Shown: piece after piece, positions 42,493 through 49,708 of the stretch | Position numbering within the stretch: position 1 is the stretch's first letter | How the letters are laid out: every line of letters begins with the position of its first letter | Assembly (NCBI GenBank): GCA_944321345.1 | Contig: CALUKY010000001.1 | Location: 124,001 to 188,000, forward strand | Length of the DNA stretch: 64,000 nt | Origin: an uncultured Paraprevotella sp. | Lineage (GTDB): Bacteria > Bacteroidota > Bacteroidia > Bacteroidales > Bacteroidaceae | Direction: 5' to 3' | The notes under the pieces: model-generated | What the model was told of the DNA's origin: nothing | Seen by the model: the letters and a program-made list of their open reading frames with translations, nothing else | The model's database searches: none | Position numbers and translations under genes: made by a program

Positions 42493-45400
42493 ATGCAAAA
42501 CAAAGGATTTGTAAAAGTGTTTGCCCTGTTGCTGACTCTTGTTTGTATTTTCTATTTGTCCTTCTCATTTGTTACTCGTTATCAGATGAACAAGGCAGAG
42601 GAGATTACCAAGACTCAGGGTGCAGAGGCAGGCAACCACTACCTGGATTCAGTAATGAACGAGCCGGTGTGGATGGGTACATGGACATTGAAAGAATGTC
42701 GTGAGATGGAGATTGGTCTGGGACTTGACCTGAAGGGTGGTATGAATGTGATCCTCGAGGTATCTGTTCCGGATGTTGTCAAGGTTTTGGCTGATCATAA
42801 AACGGATCCAGCTTTCTTGCAGGCTGTAGATTATGCAAAGACCGAAGCTGAAAAGAGCCAGAGCGACTTCATCAAGCTGTTTGTTGCCAAATATAAAGAA
42901 TTGGCGCCTAACTCTAATTTGGCAGAACTGTTTGCCACTCAGCAGCTGAAAGGTAAGGTTTCTTCAAAGAGTACTGATGCCGAAGTAGAAGCTGTATTGA
43001 GAGAAGAGGTTAAGGCTGCGGTAGATAATTCATATAATGTATTGAGAACCCGTATCGACCGCTTTGGTGTCGTTCAGCCGAACATCCAGACTCTGGAAGG
43101 ACAAATGGGTCGTATCATGGTAGAAATGCCGGGTATCAAGGAGCCGGACCGTGTACGTAAATTGTTGCAGGGTAGTGCTAACCTGGAGTTCTGGGAAACT
43201 TATACCACTCAGGAGGCCGTTCCTTATCTGGCTTCTCTGGACGGTCGTCTGGCTACTGCCGGTGCAACGGCCGATACTACAGCACAGGCTGCCGCTCCTG
43301 CCGATACAACTGTAGCCGATACAACCGTGACCGATACTGCGAAGGCTTCTGCAACGGCTGTTGATCTGGCTGCCGCATTGAAGGGTGGTGACAAGGCACA
43401 GGCTAAGGCTGCCGCTACTACCGGTGAGACTGACGCTAAGTTGCGTAAGGAGCATCCGCTGGCATCTGTTCTGCAGTTTGCTCAGGGACCATCCGGAAGC
43501 GTTGTCGGTTATTCTGTATGGCGTGATACTGCTGCAGTAAACGCTTGTCTGGCTTCTCCTGAGGCTAAGGAAGTTCTTCCTTCAGACATGAAGCTGGTTT
43601 GGGGTGTTAAGCCTGTAGGCAAAGGTACTGCCGGTGATATTTATGAGTTGCACGCTCTTAAAGTCACTTCTCGTAACGGTCGTGCTCCGCTGGAAGGTGA
43701 TGTGATTACTGATGCTAAGGATGATTTCGATCAGTTTGGACGTCCATGTGTCAGCATGACCATGAACACCGACGGTGCTCGTCGCTGGGCTGTTCTGACC
43801 AAGAAGAATGCCGGACGTTTCATCGCTATTGTGCTCGACGGTTATGTATATAGCGCTCCTCATGTAGAGGGCGAGATTTCCGGTGGTGTTTCTTCTATTA
43901 CCGGTTCATTTACAATTGAAGATACCCGTGACTTGGCCAACGTATTGAAGTCTGGTAAGATGCCGGCTCCGGCACATATCGTATCCGAGGAAATTGTTGG
44001 TCCTACTTTGGGTCAGGAATCTATTAATCAGGGTATCACCTCATTCGTGATTGCCTTCATCCTGCTGATGTTCTTTATGTGCTTCATGTACGGCTTCACT
44101 CCGGGTATGGTGGCAAACGGTGCTATGATTCTGAACTTCTTCTTCACTTTAGGTATTCTTACTTCATTCCAGGCTGCGCTGACAATGTCCGGTATTGCCG
44201 GTATGGTGCTTTCTTTGGGTATGGCGGTGGATGCTAACGTGTTGATTTACGAGCGTACGAAAGAAGAGTTGCGCGCAGGAAAGAATGTACGTGCTGCTTT
44301 GAAGGATGGATATTCAAATGCCTTCTCTGCGATTTTCGACTCTAACTTGACTTCTATCATTACCGGTGTGATCCTGTTCAACTTCGGTACTGGTCCTATC
44401 CGTGGTTTTGCCACTACCTTGATCATCGGTATCCTGGTATCTTTCTTTACAGCTGTGTTCTTGACCCGCTTGGTTTATGATCACTTCCTGGAGAAAGACA
44501 AGTGGACAAATCTGACTTTCACAACTTCTCTGTCTGCTAAGTTCTTGACAGATACTCACTATAAGTTTATGAGTGCTTACAAGAAGTCATTCATCGTATT
44601 CGGTGTTCTGATTGTGGTCAGCCTCGGTTCTTTGTTCGTACGTGGCTTGAGCAAGAGTATCGACTTTACGGGTGGACGTAACTTCGTGGTTCTTTTCGAG
44701 AAACAGGTACAACCGGAGCAGGTAAGAGCTTTGTTGAACAACAAGTTTGCCGATGCGACTACTCAGGTAATTGCTTTGGGTACCGAGGGCAACACTTTGC
44801 GTATCTCTACCAACTATCGTATTCAGGAGTCAGGAACCAATGTAGACTCTGAGATCGAGGCTAAGCTGTTCGAAACATTGAAGGGGGCAGGTCTGTTGGC
44901 TCAGGATCTGGATCTGGAAACCTTTATCGACCGAGATGAGCGTGCCGGTGGTTCTATCATCAGTTCTCAGAAGGTTGGTCCTTCTGTGGCTGAAGATATC
45001 ACTTACGGAGCTATCGCTTCTGTAGTATTGGCTCTGATAGCTATCTTCCTCTACATTCTGTTGCGTTTCCGTAACGTGGCCTTCTCTGTGGGTGCTGTAA
45101 CAGCGTTGACTGTCGATACCTTCCTGATTATCGGTGCATATTCATTGTGCTGGGGTTGGGTTCCGTTCTCTTTGGAGATTGACCAGACCTTCATTGGTGC
45201 GATCCTGACAGCTATCGGTTATTCTATTAATGATAAAGTGGTGATATTCGACCGTATCCGCGAATTCCTGCACTTGTATCCGACACGCGACAAGCAGGTG
45301 CTGTTCAACGACTCATTGAATACTACATTGACTCGTACAATCAATACTTCACTCACCACATTGGTGGTATTGCTGTGTATCTTCTTCCTGGGTGGAGAGA

Positions 45401-45534
45401 GCATCCGCAGCTTTGCCTTTGCCATGATTCTGGGTGTGGTAATCGGTACTTGTTCTTCTATCTTCATGGCGGCTCCGGTTGCCTTCCTGACTATGGGTAA
45501 GAAGATTAAGGAGAATGATCAGGTTGCCGCTTAA
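42493..45534 (+). CDS. secDF: Protein translocase SecDF fusion
   Basis: This 1013-residue inner-membrane protein joins SecD and SecF, as usual in Bacteroidetes. It uses the proton gradient to help proteins finish Sec export. The SecD part shows MEIGLGLDLKGGMNVILEV and TRIDRFGVVQPNIQ, with MAVDANVLIYERTKEELR in its membrane domain. The SecF part begins near residue 680 (KSIDFTGGRNFVV) and carries TAIGYSINDKVVIFDRIREFL. Residues about 257-316 are a low-complexity Ala/Thr/Asp insert inside the SecD periplasmic domain. It is the last host gene before the prophage. Confidence 0.97.
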   Translation: MQNKGFVKVFALLLTLVCIFYLSFSFVTRYQMNKAEEITKTQGAEAGNHYLDSVMNEPVWMGTWTLKECREMEIGLGLDLKGGMNVILEVSVPDVVKVLADHKTDPAFLQAVDYAKTEAEKSQSDFIKLFVAKYKELAPNSNLAELFATQQLKGKVSSKSTDAEVEAVLREEVKAAVDNSYNVLRTRIDRFGVVQPNIQTLEGQMGRIMVEMPGIKEPDRVRKLLQGSANLEFWETYTTQEAVPYLASLDGRLATAGATADTTAQAAAPADTTVADTTVTDTAKASATAVDLAAALKGGDKAQAKAAATTGETDAKLRKEHPLASVLQFAQGPSGSVVGYSVWRDTAAVNACLASPEAKEVLPSDMKLVWGVKPVGKGTAGDIYELHALKVTSRNGRAPLEGDVITDAKDDFDQFGRPCVSMTMNTDGARRWAVLTKKNAGRFIAIVLDGYVYSAPHVEGEISGGVSSITGSFTIEDTRDLANVLKSGKMPAPAHIVSEEIVGPTLGQESINQGITSFVIAFILLMFFMCFMYGFTPGMVANGAMILNFFFTLGILTSFQAALTMSGIAGMVLSLGMAVDANVLIYERTKEELRAGKNVRAALKDGYSNAFSAIFDSNLTSIITGVILFNFGTGPIRGFATTLIIGILVSFFTAVFLTRLVYDHFLEKDKWTNLTFTTSLSAKFLTDTHYKFMSAYKKSFIVFGVLIVVSLGSLFVRGLSKSIDFTGGRNFVVLFEKQVQPEQVRALLNNKFADATTQVIALGTEGNTLRISTNYRIQESGTNVDSEIEAKLFETLKGAGLLAQDLDLETFIDRDERAGGSIISSQKVGPSVAEDITYGAIASVVLALIAIFLYILLRFRNVAFSVGAVTALTVDTFLIIGAYSLCWGWVPFSLEIDQTFIGAILTAIGYSINDKVVIFDRIREFLHLYPTRDKQVLFNDSLNTTLTRTINTSLTTLVVLLCIFFLGGESIRSFAFAMILGVVIGTCSSIFMAAPVAFLTMGKKIKENDQVAA

Positions 45535-45560
45535 AGGAAAGTTTTGAATATAATATAGGA

Positions 45561-45600
45561 GAGGTTGCGTTCCTTTGGGGACGCAACCTCTTTCTTGTTT
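45561..45600 (+). terminator. Terminator after secDF
   Basis: GAGGTTGCGT (45561-45570) and ACGCAACCTC (45581-45590) pair, extended inward by CC/GG, followed by TTTCTTGTTTTT. Confidence 0.88.
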
Positions 45601-45762
45601 TTATGCAGAAAGTGTGGCGGTTATTTTGCTTCAGGTATCTTTCTTTTTTCGCTGGTACGTTTCAAAAAATGATTCTGATCAGCCAGCCGAAAACACGGTT
45701 CCTATGATTCTATAAAATGGTCTTGATGATTTTTTATGTGTGGCAAACAGCATGATACAAAA

Positions 45763-45813
45763 AGCCGGAATATCTTCCGAAAGGCAGATTGTCTCTTCAA
45801 AGATATTCCGGCT
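45763..45813 (-). repeat. 14-bp perfect inverted repeat
   Basis: AGCCGGAATATCTT (45763-45776) and AAGATATTCCGGCT (45800-45813). The leftward strand continues into TTTTTG, so it could end a leftward transcript, but no leftward gene is seen between here and the tRNA. Confidence 0.5.
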
Positions 45814-45874
45814 GTATGCGATACCAGGCCTTTTGTCTAAAGAACTGTATCTGTAAAAAACTTGTTGCTCTTCG

Positions 45875-45904
45875 TTTGAAAATGCAAATAAAATTCTATC
45901 TTTG
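45875..45904 (+). promoter_or_regulatory. Host tRNA-Arg promoter, now upstream of the prophage tRNA
   Basis: TTTG (45875-45878), 18 bp, TATCTTTG (45897-45904): a good -33/-7 pair ending 13 bp before the tRNA 5' half. No terminator lies between this promoter and the complete tRNA at 46036, so it probably transcribes both. Confidence 0.65.
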
Positions 45905-45917
45905 CATTGTTTTTTAC

Positions 45918-45959
45918 GCCTCTGTAGTTCAATGGATAGAACTACGGTTTCCTAAACAT
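45918..45959 (+). pseudogene. 5' half of host tRNA-Arg(CCU), broken at the anticodon loop (attL side)
   Basis: GCCTCTG, the D arm (GTTC...GAAC) and the anticodon arm start ACGGT-TTCCTAA (anticodon CCT) are intact. The expected 3' stem partner ACCGT is replaced by ACATT, and no T arm or acceptor 3' strand follows. The break lies just after TTTCCTAAA, a nonamer also present in the anticodon loop of the complete copy at 46036. The 3' half is predicted at the far prophage end, beyond this window. Confidence 0.75.
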
Positions 45960-46035
45960 TAGGTTTCCGAAATAGACATTTATTCCATTGACATTGGGTT
46001 ATAAACAACAAATAGGAATATAGGTTATTCCATAA

Positions 46036-46107
46036 GGCTCTGTAGTTCAACGGATAGAACAAGAATTTCCTAAATTTTAGATAGGGGTTCGATTCCCCTC
46101 GGAGCTA
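46036..46107 (+). tRNA. tRNA-Arg (anticodon CCT), carried by the prophage
   Basis: A complete 72-base cloverleaf: acceptor GGCTCTG/CGGAGCT (with G-T pairs at two positions), D stem GTTC/GAAC, anticodon stem AGAAT/ATTTT around TTCCTAA (anticodon CCT, reads AGG), T arm AGGGG-TTCGATT-CCCCT, discriminator A. CCA is not fully encoded (ACCT follows). It differs from the host 5' half at many stem positions, including the whole anticodon stem, so it is not a simple duplication of the host gene. It has its own terminator at 46114-46148. Confidence 0.9.
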
Positions 46108-46113
46108 CCTGAT

Positions 46114-46148
46114 GGCTCATCCTTGTAAAAAAAGGGTGAGCCTTTTTT
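46114..46148 (+). terminator. Terminator of the prophage tRNA-Arg
   Basis: GGCTCATCC (46114-46122) pairs with GGGTGAGCC (46134-46142), followed by six T. Confidence 0.85.
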
Positions 46149-46171
46149 CTGCATTTACCGCAAAAAAGACA

Positions 46172-46207
46172 TATATTTGCTGTGAAAAGTTCTACAAATA
46201 TTCTACA
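46172..46207 (+). promoter_or_regulatory. Integrase promoter with adjacent direct repeats
   Basis: TATATTTG (46172-46179) is a -7 match 39 bp before the integrase start. Just downstream TTCTACA occurs twice (46190-46196 and 46201-46207), 11 bp apart, one helical turn. This may be a site where a regulator or the integrase itself binds. Confidence 0.5.
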
Positions 46208-46218
46208 GAAACAAATAT

Positions 46219-47493
46219 ATGGCTACATTCAAAGCAGAAGTTTATGCTCACCAGAAAAAGGAAGATGGTACCTATAATATAAAGATAAGGGTTACTCATA
46301 ACAAGAAAAAGAAATACCTGGCTACAGTTTGGTATGTTACCCAAAAGGATCTTACTCGCTCACTTAAGATAAAAAATCAAACATACATAGATTTGACGGA
46401 TGGGCTGATTCGGAAATACAGATCAGCTTGTGATCGTGTTGGTGAGAGGCTTAAGGATATGACCATTGAGCAGGTGGTTGATCTTATAACAAATGATACA
46501 CCAGGTAAATTTGAGCTTGACTTTGTAGCTTATACCTGGAAAGAGATAGAAAGAATGAGATCTACAGGGCACACTGGAAATGCCAACAGCTATGTGTGTG
46601 CTATCAATTCCCTGGTTAAGTTTGTCGGACGTGACAAGGTTATGATCTCTGAGATAACTGCAAAGTTCCTCCAGGATTGGGCTTCATGGATAGCAAGCCA
46701 GCCAAATGTAACAAGGGGGTATTCAACACATAACTACCTGAATAGGATGAGAGCTATCCACAACAGGGCAAAAAAAGAGTTCAATGATGAGGATGCTGGT
46801 ATTATAAGGATCCCAAATTCTCCTTTCAACCATATTGATTTTCCGAAGCTGCCAGCAGCCAGGAAAAGAGCTTTAACCGTTGAACAGATTAAAGCTATCG
46901 CTGATCTTGATTATACTACAATTCTGCAACCTGGAACCAATAGGTTTAACTTTGCAAGAGATATATTCCTGATCAGCTTTTGCCTTGTAGGAATGAATGG
47001 TGTTGATTTATTTAATTGTACCGATTATAAGAATGGCAGGATCACGTATCAGAGAACCAAAACAAAAGAACGCAGAATAGATAACGCTGAAATATCCATC
47101 AAAGTTGAACCAGAGATACAGCCTCTTATTGAGAAATACAGAGATCCGTCAGGTGAAAGGGTGTTCAGGTTTTATAAGATGTATTCTAATATGGATACAC
47201 TAAGTGCTGCCATTAACAAGGGATTGAAAAAGATTGGTGCATTGATAGGTGTTGACGATCTGGAGTTTTACGCAGCTCGTCATAGCTGGGCTACAATAGC
47301 AGCGAATGATGCAGGGGTTGACAAATATACCGTTCATACTGCATTAAACCATGTGGATGATTCTATGAGGGTAACAGACATATATATAAAGAAAAGCTGG
47401 GATCCTATAGACCAGGCAAACAGGAAAGTTCTGGATCTTCTTTCACTGGATCTGTCTAAGGTAGATGAGCCTGTTTTGCTTAAGCAAAAATAA
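46219..47493 (+). CDS. Phage tyrosine recombinase (integrase)
   Basis: This 424-residue site-specific recombinase has a Bacteroidetes-type arm-binding N-terminus (FKAEVYAHQKKEDGTYNIKIRVTHNKKKKYLA), a SAM-like core-binding domain (about 105-215) and a catalytic domain. Arg II is in AARHSWAT, the box II His in LNHVDDSMR and the nucleophile Tyr in TDIYIKKSW. At the Arg I position the sequence reads GMNGVDLF: no Arg is visible, as known for IntDOT-type enzymes. Its last codons (LLKQK-stop) lie inside the first copy of the palindromic array. It sits next to the split tRNA-Arg and should catalyse insertion there. Confidence 0.93.
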   Translation: MATFKAEVYAHQKKEDGTYNIKIRVTHNKKKKYLATVWYVTQKDLTRSLKIKNQTYIDLTDGLIRKYRSACDRVGERLKDMTIEQVVDLITNDTPGKFELDFVAYTWKEIERMRSTGHTGNANSYVCAINSLVKFVGRDKVMISEITAKFLQDWASWIASQPNVTRGYSTHNYLNRMRAIHNRAKKEFNDEDAGIIRIPNSPFNHIDFPKLPAARKRALTVEQIKAIADLDYTTILQPGTNRFNFARDIFLISFCLVGMNGVDLFNCTDYKNGRITYQRTKTKERRIDNAEISIKVEPEIQPLIEKYRDPSGERVFRFYKMYSNMDTLSAAINKGLKKIGALIGVDDLEFYAARHSWATIAANDAGVDKYTVHTALNHVDDSMRVTDIYIKKSWDPIDQANRKVLDLLSLDLSKVDEPVLLKQK

Positions 47494-47829
47494 TATTTGC
47501 CTAAGAAAAATTATGTAACTCATTGAAAAACAAAATAGATATATATTAATTTGCTTAAGCAAAATATTTCACCGTAATTTCACTAACTAAAATATGTATT
47601 TTGCTTAAGCAAAACTTTGTAAATATCTGATAATCAGTATTAGGAACATTACAATTTGCTTAAGCAAAACAGTTTGCCTAAGCAAAAAAACGTAATTAGC
47701 TGATAATCAGTAAAAATCTATCTTTGTTTTGCTTAAGCAAAAAATAAGGCGCAAAATAAATTTGCCTAAGCAAAATTTTATAATAGTCTGATAATCAAAT
47801 ATAGCATTGTTGTAATTTGCTTAAGCAAA
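47474..47829. repeat. Array of nine palindromes TTTGC(T/C)TAAGCAAA with interleaved TGATAATCA palindromes
   Basis: Copies start at 47474, 47496 (degenerate, one C missing), 47550, 47599, 47655, 47673, 47727, 47761 and 47816; three of them (47474, 47599, 47727) extend to the full 16-bp TTTTGCTTAAGCAAAA. Centre spacings of about 55 bp recur four times, separated by gaps of about 18-50 bp. CTGATAATCAG or a near match sits midway in three of the 55-bp units (47627, 47700, 47789). A -7-like TATCTTTG directly abuts the copy at 47727. The first copy is inside the integrase gene. Likely protein-binding sites: operators, iterons or a partition site. Confidence 0.9.
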
Positions 47830-47890
47830 AGCATAAACACTATACTATATATACTATATATATTATAATAATGTTGTATATGTATAAAGA
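47830..47890. other. AT-rich tract after the palindromic array
   Basis: About 60 bp almost entirely of A and T with alternating TATA runs directly follow the last palindrome. Iteron-like repeats next to such a tract resemble a replication origin's melting region, but the same features could mark a promoter or recombination region. No function is proven. Confidence 0.45.
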
Positions 47891-47908
47891 TAGGGGGTGT
47901 AGGGGGAA

Positions 47909-47938
47909 AGAAAAAGCGATACCAAAGGGTACCGCTTA
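47909..47938 (-). terminator. Terminator of the leftward lysogeny operon
   Basis: AAGCGATACC and GGTACCGCTT form a 10-bp stem with one mismatch; read leftward it is followed by TTTTTCTTTCCCCC. It overlaps the stop codon of the last gene of the operon. Confidence 0.7.
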
Positions 47939-48097
47939 TTTCTTTGACTTTTTCATTCTTTTTAGCTTTTCAAGTGTTCCAGATGGAACATTTACATACT
48001 TCGCTCCTGTTATTTTTAATTCCAATAAATTGAAATAAGTCTCTTTCTCTATCAATGTAGAGAACTTTAATAAATCATCTATTGAAACCTTTTCCAT
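47936..48097 (-). CDS. Small lysogeny-operon protein, 53 residues
   Basis: ATG at 48097 shares its A with the upstream stop (TAATG), so translation is probably coupled. The product starts MEKVSIDDLLKFSTLIEKE and ends in a Lys-rich tail (LEKLKRMKKSKK). It is amphipathic and charged, with no membrane segment or Cys. No family was recognised. It is the last gene before the operon terminator. Its place in the repressor operon suggests expression in the lysogen, perhaps as a DNA- or RNA-binding accessory. Confidence 0.7.
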   Translation of the reverse strand: MEKVSIDDLLKFSTLIEKETYFNLLELKITGAKYVNVPSGTLEKLKRMKKSKK

Positions 48098-48348
48098 TAT
48101 TCAAACATTTTACCATATCCAGTAAGTAGCCATCTTGCACTAACACCATATTCACGTACCATGGGCTGTAGCCAGGAAACCTGAAACCAGCCACGATCAA
48201 GATCTTTCCTTTGTGCAATAAAGTTTCTCCTATCTATATCATACAACCTACAGTATGTGTTAACGCCTCTGATCTTTTTCGCTTCTATGATTGCGTCCAG
48301 GGCTGAATAGAATCTTTCTATAATCTGTTTGCTCACATTTGTATTCAT
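48097..48348 (-). CDS. Small HTH-like lysogeny-operon protein
   Basis: This 83-residue protein (MNTNVSKQIIERFYSALDAI...) has an XRE-like ending, VREYGVSARWLLTGYGKMFE, close to the second half of phage-repressor helix-turn-helix domains (GVSxxWLLTGxGxMF). The first part (YCRLYDIDRRNFIAQRKDLDRG) could form the helix-turn-helix. It overlaps both neighbours by single bases (TAATG junctions). It may be a second DNA-binding regulator of lysogeny; its target could be the nearby palindromes (inference). Confidence 0.75.
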   Translation of the reverse strand: MNTNVSKQIIERFYSALDAIIEAKKIRGVNTYCRLYDIDRRNFIAQRKDLDRGWFQVSWLQPMVREYGVSARWLLTGYGKMFE

Positions 48349-48665
48349 TAGTATAAATCACTTTCTTTAACTGTGGCTTTGCTTCCATTGATATGTATGT
48401 TTTTAGACATGATCATTTTTCCTCTATTGTCTTTTGCGTATATGTAAAAGATAGGATCGTCCGTTTCGACAACACACGATGATCCGACATCAACAGTTCC
48501 AACCTCTGTATATCCAGACAACTCACCATCTTCTGTTTGTCGGAACCAAACCTGTGTTTCATACCATGATTTACCTGATAAATTGGTTATTGTAACCGTA
48601 TTGTCCTCTTTTGAGCATCCTGATAAGAATGCAACCATCAATGCTGCTAATATAGTTTTTTTCAT
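48348..48665 (-). CDS. Prophage-encoded lipoprotein
   Basis: This 105-residue protein has a textbook lipoprotein signal, MKKTILAALMVAFLSGC, with lipobox LSGC (Cys17), followed by KEDN and a beta-rich domain of about 85 residues (VTITNLSGKSWYETQVWFRQTEDG...). Acidic residues after the Cys fit surface export in Bacteroidetes loosely. It is expressed with the repressor and overlaps the preceding gene (ATGA), so it should be made in lysogens. Lysogen-expressed lipoproteins often block superinfection or alter the host surface; no family was recognised. Confidence 0.8.
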   Translation of the reverse strand: MKKTILAALMVAFLSGCSKEDNTVTITNLSGKSWYETQVWFRQTEDGELSGYTEVGTVDVGSSCVVETDDPIFYIYAKDNRGKMIMSKNIHINGSKATVKESDLY

Positions 48666-48853
48666 TGTTTTTCCTCCAGTTCGTTAATTCTCTTGATTAA
48701 GTCCTCCAGCACCTCTGTTTTTTCTCCTTTTATCCTGGATGCTGTTATGGCACAATACAACTCTTTTTTTACATCTGTAGATTGATTTACCTGGTAATTT
48801 CCTGTAATGGCATCCCTATAGAGATCCATTACCATTGTGTAATACTTTTCCAT
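48662..48853 (-). CDS. Small lysogeny-operon protein, 63 residues
   Basis: Starts MEKYYTMVMDLYRDAITGNYQ and ends in a coiled-coil-like segment (EVLEDLIKRINELEEKQ). No signal peptide or Cys pairs. It follows the repressor gene by 6 bp and overlaps the lipoprotein gene as ATGA. Function unknown; the strict coupling in the operon supports that it is a real gene. Confidence 0.75.
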   Translation of the reverse strand: MEKYYTMVMDLYRDAITGNYQVNQSTDVKKELYCAITASRIKGEKTEVLEDLIKRINELEEKQ

Positions 48854-48859
48854 GACTGT

Positions 48860-49522
48860 TTATTTTACTGACATACATAATAGAACTCTGTACACTCCAT
48901 AAACGTCACTCCAGGAAACATCAAATGGTGCAAAGATAGGATCTTTATTGATTGATAAACAGCGAACATATCCATCTTTTTCAGACGGAACCAATATCTT
49001 TATAACTGTTCCGTTGCAAGTGTCAAGTACATACACCTTACCCCACTCTATAAATGCCTTTTCATTTATACGTTTGATAAAGATCTGTGATCCGTTAGGA
49101 TATTCTGGAGCCATACTATCACCACTTACAGGCATAGCAAACTGAGCACCTTTTATCGGAGATACTACCTTTTCACAATCACTATCTTTTACTGATACAA
49201 CAAAATCGTTAAGACTTCCACCTTGTGCTGCTATCGGCAAAAGGGGTACGAGCTTTGCAGTCGTTTCCTGGTTATCATCTTCTGGAGTTTCTAAAGTTAC
49301 CTCATTATCTCCATTGATAAGCATTGAGCCAATACCAGCCTTAAGCCATGCTATGTTTAATTCTGGATAAACTTCTTTTATCTTATTTAGTGTGGTTTCA
49401 CGTATGTTGTCACCGACCTTGTTTGCCCATCCGTTACTCATCCCTATAGATATTTCAAATTTCTGTTGTCCGAGCTTCTTGTATTTCAGAAACTCCAGTA
49501 ATCTATCTTTTGTTTTGCTCAT
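48860..49522 (-). CDS. Prophage repressor with S24 (LexA-type) peptidase domain
   Basis: This 220-residue protein has an N-terminal helix-turn-helix (KTKDRLLEFLKYKKLGQQKFEISIGMSNGWANKVGDNI, about 1-65) and a C-terminal S24 domain. The latter has the catalytic Ser in SGDSMAPEYPNGSQIFIKRI and the Lys in GTVIKILVPS. The self-cleavage region may be AAQGGSL near residue 99. By analogy with CI/LexA it represses lytic promoters and is inactivated by RecA-stimulated self-cleavage. It heads a leftward operon of five genes and faces a Cro-like gene. Confidence 0.9.
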   Translation of the reverse strand: MSKTKDRLLEFLKYKKLGQQKFEISIGMSNGWANKVGDNIRETTLNKIKEVYPELNIAWLKAGIGSMLINGDNEVTLETPEDDNQETTAKLVPLLPIAAQGGSLNDFVVSVKDSDCEKVVSPIKGAQFAMPVSGDSMAPEYPNGSQIFIKRINEKAFIEWGKVYVLDTCNGTVIKILVPSEKDGYVRCLSINKDPIFAPFDVSWSDVYGVYRVLLCMSVK

Positions 49523-49565
49523 TTTTACCGAGTTTATTTCTAATTGAAAATCAAAGTGTTACATT

Positions 49566-49668
49566 TTTTGCGCAAAATATTCTGAAAATAACTCCGTAAA
49601 TTCTTGTTTTATTAGAATTAAATTCTGTATATTTGCAACATGATAATAATAGTAATGGTGCAAATATA
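49566..49668. promoter_or_regulatory. Lysogeny control region with face-to-face promoters
   Basis: A 10-bp inverted repeat, TATATTTGCA (49628-49637) and TGCAAATATA (49659-49668), places one -7 box on each strand pointing at each other. The rightward transcript would begin near 49641 and lead to the Cro-like gene (49709); the leftward one leads to the repressor (49522). The two transcripts would overlap at their 5' ends. TTTTGCGCAAAA (49566-49577) is a palindrome in the repressor leader that equals the big array motif without its central TTAA. A TTG at 49604 may be the rightward -33. Confidence 0.65.
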
Positions 49669-49708
49669 GCTAAAATGTGTTTGCGGAACGTATTAAACCG
49701 AGTAAAAA

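Larger units (their letters stand above)
45535..45874. other. Intergenic region between secDF and the tRNA-Arg promoter
   Basis: No gene is seen. The region holds the secDF terminator (45561-45600) and a second perfect inverted repeat (arms 45763-45776 and 45800-45813) with a 23-base loop, which read leftward is followed by TTTTTG. Confidence 0.6.

Noticed and set aside
45918..45990. Complete tRNA at the first copy
   Set aside because: The anticodon 3' stem, T arm and 3' acceptor strand cannot be formed; only the 5' half is present.
47474..47829. CRISPR array
   Set aside because: The repeated units are self-complementary 14-16-mers with irregular gaps, parts of the gaps repeat too, one copy lies within a gene, and no cas gene is near.
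47817..48038. 73-codon plus-strand frame starting in the last palindrome
   Set aside because: It runs through the AT-only tract and a terminator, has low-complexity Tyr/Ile content, and overlaps the better-supported minus-strand 53-residue gene.
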